Shown one piece after another: positions 1-6,205 of a stretch of DNA of 6,205 nucleotides (its first letter is position 1; each line of letters opens with the position of its first letter). This stretch comes from Betaproteobacteria bacterium. GTDB taxonomy: Bacteria; Pseudomonadota; Gammaproteobacteria; Burkholderiales; SG8-39. Both the position numbers and the translations under genes were made by a program. The notes beneath the pieces were generated by a model, which did not search any database, was not told the DNA's origin, and worked only from the letters and a program-made list of their open reading frames with translations. Where the stretch lies: NCBI GenBank assembly GCA_012274205.1, contig JAAOZY010000121.1, positions 1 to 6,205 of the forward strand, written 5' to 3'.

Positions 1-736
<736 letters not shown>

Positions 737-834
737 GCGGAGACGCTCGTATGGAACGGAAAAGGCTAAAGAGGCCTTGGGATTCGAATCAGGAAGGAAC
801 TGGCGTTCGGATCCGGCGGGGGTGCTTACGATAT

Positions 835-897
835 GAGGGGATGTCTCCCCTCATGTTCCCCTACGTCAGTGGTCGTTTCGATTACGCTGAAACGGCT
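835..897 (+). repeat. Two-hairpin repeat element, copy 1 (trxA-rho gap)
   Basis: This 63-nt element has hairpin A at 835-852 (GAGGGGA, loop TGTC, TCCCCTC), whose stem extends to 9 perfect pairs at 833-854. An 18-nt linker follows (853-870) containing a second TCCCCTA. Hairpin B spans 871-897, with arms GGTCGTTTC and GAAACGGCT around a 9-nt loop; the core CGTTTC/GAAACG is perfect and the outer part uses two G-T wobbles. The same architecture with identical spacing occurs on the minus strand at 3452-3514, and an ungapped alignment by eye gives 46 of 63 identities. This copy is oriented opposite to trxA and rho and lies in the 207-bp gap between them. No T-run follows the stem on either strand, so it is not a classical intrinsic terminator, although it could affect the trxA 3' end or the rho leader. 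Confidence 0.7.
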
Positions 898-943
898 TCT
901 GAGAAATACCGCCGGTGACGCTACTGGCGCAAGGATAGTGGGT

Positions 944-1270
944 CTAGATGTTGCTGTCAAGGAAGGCCGTGAGCTGCGATTTGGATAGCGCGCCGACCTT
1001 GGTTGCCTCGATGTTGCCGTTCTTGAACAGCATCAGGGTGGGGATGCCGCGGATGCCGTACTTGCGCGGAATTTCCTGGTTCTCGTCTACGTTGACCTTG
1101 GCCACCTTGAGCTTGCCGGAGTACTCCTTCGCGACCTCCTCCAGTGTCGGGGCGATCGCCTTGCACGGTCCGCACCACTCGGCCCAGTAATCGACCAGCA
1201 CCGGGTTTTGCGACTGCAATACCTCGGCTTCGAAAGTGTCATCGGTAACGTGCTGTATATGTTCGCTCAT
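944..1270 (-). CDS. trxA: Thioredoxin
   Basis: This is a 108-residue cytosolic thioredoxin, a dithiol carrier that reduces protein disulfides such as those of ribonucleotide reductase and peroxiredoxins and is itself reduced by thioredoxin reductase. It is full length for the family (E. coli TrxA is 109). Visible hallmarks are the WCGPC active site (C33, C36), the buried Asp27 in LVDYWAEW, Lys58 in VAKVN, the cis-Pro loop GIRGIPT (Pro77), and the KVGALSKSQL C-terminal segment. There is no signal peptide. The ATG at 1268-1270 is preceded by GAGGA at 1275-1279, which supports the start. It is co-directional with rho 207 bp downstream and divergent from fdxA. A sigma70-like promoter is visible about 120 bp upstream. 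Confidence 0.98.
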   Translation of the reverse strand: MSEHIQHVTDDTFEAEVLQSQNPVLVDYWAEWCGPCKAIAPTLEEVAKEYSGKLKVAKVNVDENQEIPRKYGIRGIPTLMLFKNGNIEATKVGALSKSQLTAFLDSNI

Positions 1271-1391
1271 GCATTCCTCGTGTTGGCGTGATATGGGGTG
1301 TGTTCTTGACCCGCAGCCTAGGTGGCCGGGTAGGGATGTACCCCGATTCTAGCCCTATTTCCGACTTGCCGCAGGGGGGGCCGGTCTGGCC

Positions 1392-1421
1392 AGTATATTG
1401 GGGCGGGCCGCCGGGTTTCAA
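1392..1421 (-). promoter_or_regulatory. Candidate sigma70 promoter for trxA
   Basis: On the minus strand TTGAAA (1416-1421) is followed by an 18-base spacer and TATACT (1392-1397). Each hexamer matches the consensus at five of six positions. Initiation near 1385 would give a trxA leader of about 115 nt. The spacer is very GC-rich. This is a by-eye match without experimental support. Confidence 0.5.
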
Positions 1422-1441
1422 GTTTTTGGCCGCAATATGAG

Positions 1442-1447
1442 TATGAT
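1442..1447 (+). promoter_or_regulatory. Possible -10 element for fdxA
   Basis: TATGAT matches the -10 consensus at five of six positions and sits about 52 bp before the fdxA start, with an AT-rich stretch after it. The best -35 candidate (TTCAAG at 1417-1422) is poor and spaced 19 bp away, so this is a weak call. It lies just outside the candidate trxA promoter on the other strand. Confidence 0.3.
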
Positions 1448-1498
1448 AAACTCGGCTCACAAAAAACCTACTCTGCGCCTCATTTCAGGACCCATGCC

Positions 1499-1822
1499 AT
1501 GACCTACGTCGTTACCGAATCCTGCATCAAGTGCAAATACACCGACTGCGTCGATGTGTGCCCGGTGGATTGCTTCCGCGAAGGGCCGAACATGCTGGTC
1601 ATCGACCCGGACGAATGCATCGACTGCACCCTGTGTGTGGCCGAATGCCCGGTGGAGGCGATTTTCGCCGAGGACGATGTGCCGGATGATCAAAAGGAAT
1701 TCACCGCAATCAACGCCGAGCTGGCCAAGGTGTGGAAACCCATCATCGAGCGCAAGGATGCGCCTGCGGATGCGGAGGAATGGTCCAAGGTCAAAGAAAA
1801 GAAAAAATTGCTGGAAAAGTAG
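1499..1822 (+). CDS. fdxA: 7Fe ferredoxin ([3Fe-4S][4Fe-4S], Azotobacter FdI type)
   Basis: This 107-residue soluble low-potential electron carrier closely resembles Azotobacter vinelandii ferredoxin I (106 residues in the mature protein). By the FdI ligand scheme, C9, C17 and C50 would bind the [3Fe-4S] cluster and C21, C40, C43 and C46 the [4Fe-4S] cluster. C25 matches the free cysteine next to the 4Fe cluster in FdI, and C12 in CIKC is the extra Cys also present in FdI. The C-terminal extension (from about 60, EDDVPDDQKEF onward, ending in the Lys-rich KEKKKLLEK) is typical of this subfamily. CAGGA at 1486-1490, 8 nt before the ATG, fixes the start; an ATG at 1494 is out of frame. The gene stands alone, divergent from trxA and convergent with the reductase gene. 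In FdI-type proteins roles range from NADPH:ferredoxin reductase partnering to oxidative-stress response; the physiological partner is not evident here. Confidence 0.96.
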   Translation: MTYVVTESCIKCKYTDCVDVCPVDCFREGPNMLVIDPDECIDCTLCVAECPVEAIFAEDDVPDDQKEFTAINAELAKVWKPIIERKDAPADAEEWSKVKEKKKLLEK

Positions 1823-1844
1823 CCGCCGTAGCCTGGTTCGGCGT

Positions 1845-1886
1845 CCCCGGCCCGCTCCGGGGCCGCATCCCCGGCGTTCACCGGGG
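1845..1886. terminator. Tandem GC-rich hairpins between convergent fdxA and reductase genes
   Basis: Two hairpins sit 24 bp apart: CCCCGG (1845-1850) pairs with CCGGGG (1857-1862) across CCCGCT, and CCCCGG (1869-1874) pairs with CCGGGG (1881-1886) across CGTTCA. The rest of the 1823-1959 gap shows no gene. The location between two converging genes suggests a shared transcript 3' end or stabilising structure. Neither hairpin is followed by a T-run on either strand, so intrinsic termination is doubtful and Rho-dependent ending is as likely. Confidence 0.4.
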
Positions 1887-1959
1887 CTCCTGCTCTCCCC
1901 TCAGCGCGCCCACGCGCCAGAGCGGTCGAAATCCCCCGTGCGCTCAAACGCAAACGCAA

Positions 1960-3408
1960 CTACGCCCCCGGCCCGCAATCCATGCAGTGGGCAACCGGTT
2001 TCGGGCCGATGTGGAGCTTGTGGTTGAGGTCGCGCAAGGCCGTGCGCAGCCCTTCTTCGATCACCGGGTGATAGAAGGGCATGTCCAGCATTTCGGAAAC
2101 CGTCATGCCTTTTTGCGCCGCCCAGGCGAGCAGATGCCCGATATGCTCGGCGTCGGGGCCGAACATTTCCGCACCCAGGAATAGGCCGCTGCCGGTTTCG
2201 GCATAGACCTTCAGCAAGCCTTTGTTGCGCAGCATCACGCGGCTGCGGCCCTGGTCTTCGAAGGACACCTCGCCCACGGCGTAACTGTCCGGCGATCGCC
2301 GGCGGATCTGTTCCAGGCTCAATCCGGCGAACGCGAGCTGCGGTTCGGTGAATACGATGGCCAGCGGTGTGCGGCGCAGGCCCGCATGCACCTTGGGGTA
2401 ACGCCCGGCATTGTCACCGGCGATGCGGCCCTGGTCGGCCGCTTCGTGCAGCAGCGGTACGTCGTTGCTGGCGTCCCCGGCTATGAATATTGGGCTGTCG
2501 CCGCACTGCAGGGTGTTGCGGTCGAACAGGGGCACGCCGCGTTTGTCCAGTGGCAGGCCGGTCTTTTCCAGCGCCAAACCTGCGACATTGGGCGCGCGTC
2601 CGGTCGCCGCCAGCACATAGTCGAACTGCTCGGTCTGCCAGGCGCCGTCCCGGTGCAGATAGCGCACCTCGACTCCGCCCGGTGTTTCCTTCACCGACTC
2701 CACCTTGGCCGATGCATCCAGATAGAACTCTTCATTGAAGATCCTGTCGGCGTATGCGCGCATGGTTTGGTCGCGAATGCCGGCGATGCCGCCGCCGACG
2801 CCGAACACCTTGACGCCAACCCCCAGGCGGCTCATCGCCTGCGCCAGTTCGAGGCCGAGCGGACCCGGGCCGAATACCACCAGACGCTGCGGCAGGGTGG
2901 GCAATTCGAACACCGAATCGCTGGTCAGCAAGCGCGCGCCCAGACCTTTCAGCAGGGGCGGCAGGACCGGCGCGCTGCCGCTGGCAATCACCATGCGCCG
3001 GGCACGGATCAACTGGCCTTGCTCGGTGATCAGGGTGCCGGCGTCCTGAAACCGGACCTGCGCCTGCAGGCGGCCGGCTTGCGGATAGGATTCGATGGTC
3101 TCGAGCACGAAGCCGACAAATCGATCCCGCTCGCGTTGCACTCTTGCCATCACCGCAGCCCCGTCGACCGTGACGCCTTGCACATGCACCCCGAACGGGT
3201 CGGCATGGCGGGCGTGATGCGCGGCTTCCGCTGCGGCGATCAGCAGTTTGCTGGGCATGCAGCCGACTCGGGCGCAGGTCGTGCCGTAGGCGCCGCCTTC
3301 GATCAGCAGCACCGAATCGGTATGGGCGCGGGCAGCGCGATAGGCCCCCATGCCGGCGGTGCCGGCGCCGATGATGGCGATGTCGGTTTCGATTTGAGCC
3401 GGATTCAT
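1960..3408 (-). CDS. Dihydrolipoamide-dehydrogenase-like flavin disulfide reductase with C-terminal CxxC
   Basis: This 482-residue protein is a class I pyridine nucleotide-disulfide oxidoreductase, expected to be a cytosolic FAD homodimer passing electrons between NAD(P)H and a disulfide substrate. It shows the N-terminal FAD loop GAGTAG (14-19), the redox-active pair C45/C50 in TTCARVGCMPSK, the ATG motif (268-270), the NAD(P) loop GPGPLGLE (180-187), the second FAD contact IFIAGDAS (307-314), and the C-terminal dimerisation domain with the catalytic HPVIEE dyad (H447, E452). The end of the second beta strand of the NAD(P) fold (VKVFGVGG) lacks the acidic residue usual for NAD enzymes, so cofactor choice is open. 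Unusual is the tail AHCMDCGPGA with C475 and C478. No 2-oxoacid dehydrogenase E1/E2 genes are adjacent; the gene instead follows a peroxiredoxin-glutaredoxin fusion, so the substrate may not be lipoamide. AGGCGG at 3416-3421 precedes the ATG. Specific function is inference. Confidence 0.9.
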   Translation of the reverse strand: MNPAQIETDIAIIGAGTAGMGAYRAARAHTDSVLLIEGGAYGTTCARVGCMPSKLLIAAAEAAHHARHADPFGVHVQGVTVDGAAVMARVQRERDRFVGFVLETIESYPQAGRLQAQVRFQDAGTLITEQGQLIRARRMVIASGSAPVLPPLLKGLGARLLTSDSVFELPTLPQRLVVFGPGPLGLELAQAMSRLGVGVKVFGVGGGIAGIRDQTMRAYADRIFNEEFYLDASAKVESVKETPGGVEVRYLHRDGAWQTEQFDYVLAATGRAPNVAGLALEKTGLPLDKRGVPLFDRNTLQCGDSPIFIAGDASNDVPLLHEAADQGRIAGDNAGRYPKVHAGLRRTPLAIVFTEPQLAFAGLSLEQIRRRSPDSYAVGEVSFEDQGRSRVMLRNKGLLKVYAETGSGLFLGAEMFGPDAEHIGHLLAWAAQKGMTVSEMLDMPFYHPVIEEGLRTALRDLNHKLHIGPKPVAHCMDCGPGA

Positions 3409-3451
3409 GGGCTGACCGCCTGTTCGATTGGTCCGTTGCGCACGACTTGGA

Positions 3452-3514
3452 GGCCATTTCAGAATTGCCGAAATGGCCCCCGATTTAGGGGAGCACGAGG
3501 GGAGATCTCCCCTC
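3452..3514 (-). repeat. Two-hairpin repeat element, copy 2 (peroxiredoxin-reductase gap)
   Basis: Read on the minus strand, hairpin A is GAGGGGA, GATC, TCCCCTC (3514-3497), embedded in a perfect palindrome from 3495 to 3516. The 18-nt linker GTGCTCCCCTAAATCGGG (3496-3479) repeats TCCCCTA. Hairpin B (3478-3452) has a perfect 9-bp stem, GGCCATTTC with GAAATGGCC, around a 9-nt loop. Spacing is identical to copy 1 at 835-897. In the hairpin B stem an A-T pair here is G-C there, and C-G and G-C pairs here become T-G and G-T wobbles, so pairing is kept. This copy is co-oriented with the flanking genes, starts 17 nt after the peroxiredoxin stop, and ends 44 nt before the reductase start. On the plus strand TTTT (3516-3519) follows the palindrome, but no plus-strand gene reads into it. 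Confidence 0.7.
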
Positions 3515-3530
3515 GTTTTGAATTAAGCTC

Positions 3531-4280
3531 TCAGGCCGCTTTAGCTTCGGCCCGCCCGAGCCATTGCGCGATCGCCTCGGAGCCGCCGATCAGCTTGCCA
3601 TCGACGAACATCTGCGGCGTGGTCGCCGCGCCGGTGATAGCGCTTACCACGGCCAGGCGCACGCGATCCTCCAGCGACACTTCGCTAAAGGCAAGACCAT
3701 GGTCGCGCAACTGGTCCTTCGCTTTCTTGCAGAACGGGCAACCCGGCTTGGTCAGCAGGGCGATTTTCAGCGGTTTCTTTGCCGTGGGCGCGAGATACGC
3801 GAACATGGTGTCCGCATCGGACACTTCGAACGGATCGCCGGGTTTCTGCGGTTCGATGAACATCTTCTTTATCAAGCCGTCCTTTACCAGCATCGAGTAG
3901 CGCCAGGACCGCTTGCCGAGGCCGATGTCGCGCTTGTCGACCAGCAAGCCCATGCCTTCGGTGAATTCCGCGTTCCCGTCGGCGATCAGCGTGATGTTGT
4001 CCGCCGCCTGATCCTTCTTCCACTCGTTCATGACGAATGCGTCGTTTACGGAAATGCAAATGATGTCGTCGACCCCGTTGGCCTTGAATGCCGCCGCGAG
4101 TTGGCTGAAGCGCGGCAGGTGCGTGGACGAGCAGGTCGGTGTAAACGCCCCAGGCAGCGAGAACACGATCACGGTCTTTCCGCGAAACAGATCATCGCTG
4201 GTGACGAGCTGCCATGCGTCGTTCGCGCGCAGATGGAAAGTGACGTTCGGGACGCGTTGGCCTTCGCGATTCGCTAGCAT
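3531..4280 (-). CDS. Peroxiredoxin (Prx5 type)-glutaredoxin fusion
   Basis: This 249-residue hybrid peroxidase is predicted to reduce hydrogen peroxide and alkyl hydroperoxides in the cytosol, with glutathione supplying electrons through the fused glutaredoxin domain. Residues 1-165 or so form the Prx5-type domain, with LPGAFTPTC (peroxidatic Cys50) and Arg127 in SWRYSMLV. After a short linker (TAKKP) the glutaredoxin domain (170-249) carries KPGCPFC (C181, C184), the cis-Pro loop TTPQMF (Pro222), and the GG turn DGKLIGGSEAI. Length and order match the known Haemophilus/Chromatium-type hybrids (about 240-250 residues). The frame stays open upstream to an ATG at 4475, but ATG 4278-4280 is chosen because AAAGGAGA (4287-4294) lies 6 nt before it, the Prx homology starts there, and the 65-residue extension is basic and low in similarity to anything I know. 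It is followed by the disulfide reductase gene 122 bp downstream. Confidence 0.96.
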   Translation of the reverse strand: MLANREGQRVPNVTFHLRANDAWQLVTSDDLFRGKTVIVFSLPGAFTPTCSSTHLPRFSQLAAAFKANGVDDIICISVNDAFVMNEWKKDQAADNITLIADGNAEFTEGMGLLVDKRDIGLGKRSWRYSMLVKDGLIKKMFIEPQKPGDPFEVSDADTMFAYLAPTAKKPLKIALLTKPGCPFCKKAKDQLRDHGLAFSEVSLEDRVRLAVVSAITGAATTPQMFVDGKLIGGSEAIAQWLGRAEAKAA

Positions 4281-4506
4281 GTGAAATCTCCTTTGAAAAT
4301 CGAGCTTATGGATCGACCCGGTCTGGGCCGGGGATCCTGCGGTGTGGATCAAAGCGTTTGTGTCGTTCGGCAGGCGCAATACCGCGATGAACAATCTACC
4401 CCTTCGGCGCGGCGCCATCTGTGGGATAGCGCACGCTGAGGTATTATTTTTTCCCCGGCGGGCAGCGTTCGCCATGAGGCGCCGCCTTGTGCCTGCAGCC
4501 CTCCGG
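4281..4506. other. Noncoding gap between cydB and the peroxiredoxin fusion
   Basis: These 226 bases hold no gene I can support. In particular, I find no small CydX-like membrane ORF after cydB. The peroxiredoxin leader contains a short hairpin 36 nt before its ATG (CCCGG 4317-4321 with CCGGG 4328-4332). I see no convincing promoter and no OxyR-like ATAG-N7-CTAT array. A run AAAAAATAAT on the minus strand (about 4443-4452) is AT-rich against the background and could hold a -10, but no -35 partner is evident. Confidence 0.5.
4287..4294 (-). promoter_or_regulatory. Ribosome binding site that sets the peroxiredoxin-glutaredoxin start
   Basis: AAAGGAGA on the minus strand lies 6 nt before the ATG at 4280 and is a near-ideal Shine-Dalgarno. 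It argues against the longer in-frame start at 4475. Confidence 0.85.
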
Positions 4507-5502
4507 CTAATCGTACAGGCCGGGCCGCGCCTTGCCGCGGAACACGTAATACGAAAACGCGGTATAGCCGATGATGAAGGGCAGCACGATCAGCGCGCCC
4601 GCCAGCACCACTCTCAGCGAGGAGGGGTGCGCAGCGGCATCCCAGAATGTCAGCCGGTCCATCACCACGTAGGGAAACAGGCTGTAGGCCAGGCCGACAA
4701 ACGCGAGAGCGAAAATCGACACCGCGCCGGCAAACGGCGCCCACTGCGCAGCGCCGGCGACGCCGCGCGACAGGCGCCCGGTCGAGCGCCACACCCAGAT
4801 CCATGCGGCGAGCGTCATCAGCGGCAGCAGCATCAGCCCGAGCGTGCGCGGGAAATCAAACCATTTCATCATCACGATCTGGCTCACGAATGGCGTGGCG
4901 ACACTCACCGCCGCCACGCCGAGCGCCACCCACAGCAGGCCCCAGCGCGCCCAGCCGAGCGCTTTGCGCTGCAGCTCGTCCTCGGTCTTGTAGACGAGCC
5001 AGGTCGCGCCCAGCAGCACGTAGCCGCCGCACAGCGAGGCGCCCACCACCAGCGCAAACAGCAGATAGCCGAACCCGGACTCGAATCCGGTGATATAGCG
5101 ACCGAGCATCAGCCCCTGGGAAAACGAGGCGAGGAAGGAGCCGAGATAGAACAGCCAGTTCCACAGCTCGCGGTGCCAGCCTTCGGCTTTGACGCGGAAT
5201 TCGAACGCCACGCCGCGCAGCATCAGCCCTATCAGCATCGCCGCCACCGGCAGATACAGCGCCCCCAGCACCACGCCGTGCGCGACCGGAAATGCAACCA
5301 GCAGAATGCCCACGCCCAGCACCAGCCAGGTTTCGTTCGCATCCCAGAACGGGCCGATCGAGGACACCATCAGGTCCTGCTCGGGCGCATCGGCCGCGGG
5401 CATGAGCATGCCCACGCCGAGGTCGTAGCCGTCGAGGATGACGTAGGCGAGCACGGACACGCCCATGAGCACGGCGAAAATCAGCGGCAGGTCGAGGCTC
5501 AT
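4507..5502 (-). CDS. cydB: Cytochrome bd-type quinol oxidase subunit II
   Basis: This 331-residue integral membrane protein is the partner subunit of cytochrome bd/cyanide-insensitive oxidase in the inner membrane, which couples quinol oxidation to reduction of oxygen to water. Family motifs are the first helix with AYVILDGYDLGVG (19-31) and GPFWDANETWLVLG (50-63), followed by about seven more hydrophobic helices, for example AFPVAHGVVLGALYLPVAAM (70-89) and the last, VVLAGALIVLPFIIGYTAF (298-316). The length is within the usual 330-380 range and the C-terminus RGKARPGLYD is complete. The frame is open upstream to about 6048 but the ATG at 5500-5502 is chosen: it overlaps the cydA stop in ATGA, has GAGGTG (5508-5513) before it, and begins MSLDLPLIFAVLMG as CydB proteins do. 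It is translationally coupled to cydA. Confidence 0.96.
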   Translation of the reverse strand: MSLDLPLIFAVLMGVSVLAYVILDGYDLGVGMLMPAADAPEQDLMVSSIGPFWDANETWLVLGVGILLVAFPVAHGVVLGALYLPVAAMLIGLMLRGVAFEFRVKAEGWHRELWNWLFYLGSFLASFSQGLMLGRYITGFESGFGYLLFALVVGASLCGGYVLLGATWLVYKTEDELQRKALGWARWGLLWVALGVAAVSVATPFVSQIVMMKWFDFPRTLGLMLLPLMTLAAWIWVWRSTGRLSRGVAGAAQWAPFAGAVSIFALAFVGLAYSLFPYVVMDRLTFWDAAAHPSSLRVVLAGALIVLPFIIGYTAFSYYVFRGKARPGLYD

Positions 5503-6205
5503 TTCGTCACCTCTTTCACGGTTTGCGCGCCCTTGCCCGCAAGGTGGGTGATCACCACCATGTAGGCGCCGAGCATCAGTGTGTAGACGAGGACGTAGCC
5601 GGTGAGGCTCGCGCCCAGCGACGCTTCGGGGATGCGGCCCACCGCCTGCGCGGTGCGCAGGATGCCGGTGACCAGCCAGGGCTGGCGCCCGACTTCGGTG
5701 ACGATCCATCCGGCCAGGGTCGCGATCCAGCCGGAGAAGGTGGCGCCGGCGAAAGTCCACAGCAGCCAGCGCGGCGGCGCGGCGTTGCGGCGCAGCAGCC
5801 AGGCCCCGCCCCAGGCGAGCGCGAGCATCAGGCTTCCCAGCGCGAGCATGATGCGGAATGCGAAGAACACCGGCGCGACCGGCGGCGTGTCCGGCGCGAA
5901 CGCGTCTATGCCCTTCACTTCGCCGTTCAGCTCGTGCGTCAGAATCAGGCTCGCGGCCTTGGGCACCTCGACGGCGAAATCGTTGCGCTGCGTCTGCGCG
6001 TTGGGGACGCCGAACAGCACCAGCGGCGCGCCGCGCTCGGTATGCCACAGCGCTTCCATCGCGGCGATCTTGGCCGGCTGGTGCTCCAGCGTATTCAGCC
6101 CATGCTGGTCGCCGGCAAAAATCTGCAGCGGCGCGAGCACCGCGGCCACCACCACGGCGGTGCGCAGGGTGCGCAGCGCCGACACGTCCGCGCTCGCGTG
6201 CAGCA
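5499..6205 (-). CDS. cydA: Cytochrome bd-type quinol oxidase subunit I, C-terminal 234 residues (5' end outside window)
   Basis: Subunit I carries the three hemes and the quinol site. The visible part is the C-terminal half. Counting from the first whole codon at 6201-6203, it has the hydrophobic PLQIFAGDQHGLNTLEHQPAK segment, with Lys45 and Glu50 (KIAAME) matching E. coli K252 and E257 in the quinol-binding loop. FFAFRIM then holds Met119, equivalent to the heme b558 ligand Met393. VTEVGRQPW (168-176) follows, then the last helix YVLVYTLMLGAYMVVI. The stretch between the KIAAME segment and FRIM is only about 63 residues, much shorter than in E. coli CydA, so this is the short-Q-loop class that includes the cyanide-insensitive oxidase CioA. 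The GTG at 6183-6185 is internal, not the start, since the frame continues with no break to the window edge. The stop at 5499-5501 overlaps the cydB ATG. Confidence 0.95.
   Translation of the reverse strand, partial: LHASADVSALRTLRTAVVVAAVLAPLQIFAGDQHGLNTLEHQPAKIAAMEALWHTERGAPLVLFGVPNAQTQRNDFAVEVPKAASLILTHELNGEVKGIDAFAPDTPPVAPVFFAFRIMLALGSLMLALAWGGAWLLRRNAAPPRWLLWTFAGATFSGWIATLAGWIVTEVGRQPWLVTGILRTAQAVGRIPEASLGASLTGYVLVYTLMLGAYMVVITHLAGKGAQTVKEVTK

Noticed and set aside
781..790. GATTCGAATC, which resembles a tRNA T-loop
   Set aside because: It is just a 10-bp palindrome. No acceptor, D or anticodon stem can be placed around it on either strand.
1894..1903. TCTCCCCTCA as a possible third copy of the two-hairpin element
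   Set aside because: There is no GAGGGGA arm upstream, no hairpin B at the right spacing and no TCCCCTA in the linker. It shares only a short C-rich string.
3495..3516. The perfect 22-bp palindrome with TTTT as an intrinsic terminator
   Set aside because: The T-run lies on the plus strand, where no gene transcribes toward it. On the minus strand, the genes' direction, the stem is followed by GCTCCCC. It is better explained as part of the repeat element.
2386..3900. A 504-codon plus-strand open frame spanning the reductase and part of the peroxiredoxin gene
   Set aside because: It covers two well-supported minus-strand genes and the repeat between them. Its length is a by-product of high-GC codon use.
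4281..4475. A 65-residue N-terminal extension of the peroxiredoxin-glutaredoxin fusion
   Set aside because: The strong Shine-Dalgarno at 4287-4294 and the family start at 4280 favour the short form. The extension is basic and resembles no targeting or membrane segment.
4342..5565. A 407-codon plus-strand open frame opposite cydB
   Set aside because: Its product is His/Gln/Arg-rich and low-complexity, and it is antisense to cydB, which has clear family motifs.

Overview
This window looks like ordinary chromosome from a GC-rich proteobacterium, most likely a betaproteobacterium. The basis is recall, not a search: the Rho N-terminus, the trxA-rho order, the Azotobacter-type 7Fe ferredoxin and a peroxiredoxin-glutaredoxin fusion next to a dihydrolipoamide-dehydrogenase-like gene all fit that group. 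I see no insertion sequence, integrase, CRISPR array, tRNA or rRNA.

Layout: positions 1-736 (minus) hold the first 245 codons of rho, which runs off the left edge. A 207-bp gap follows, then trxA (944-1270, minus). A divergent promoter region (1271-1498) separates trxA from fdxA (1499-1822, plus). fdxA converges on a class I flavin disulfide reductase (1960-3408, minus) across a 137-bp gap with two GC-rich hairpins. Upstream of the reductase on the same strand are a peroxiredoxin-glutaredoxin fusion (3531-4280), then cydB (4507-5502) and the 3' part of cydA (5499 to the right edge). cydA and cydB overlap by 4 bases.

The genes share a redox theme: a thioredoxin, an iron-sulfur electron carrier, a peroxidase with its own glutaredoxin domain, a disulfide reductase with an extra C-terminal CxxC, and a quinol oxidase of the short-Q-loop (cyanide-insensitive-like) type. 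The peroxiredoxin and the reductase may form a peroxide-reducing pair; this is inferred from context.

The least expected signal is not a protein. Two 63-nt copies of a two-hairpin element lie in opposite orientation, in the trxA-rho gap (835-897) and in the peroxiredoxin-reductase gap (3452-3514). They align without gaps at 46 of 63 positions, and several differences in the second hairpin preserve pairing. This suggests a structured dispersed repeat or RNA element.
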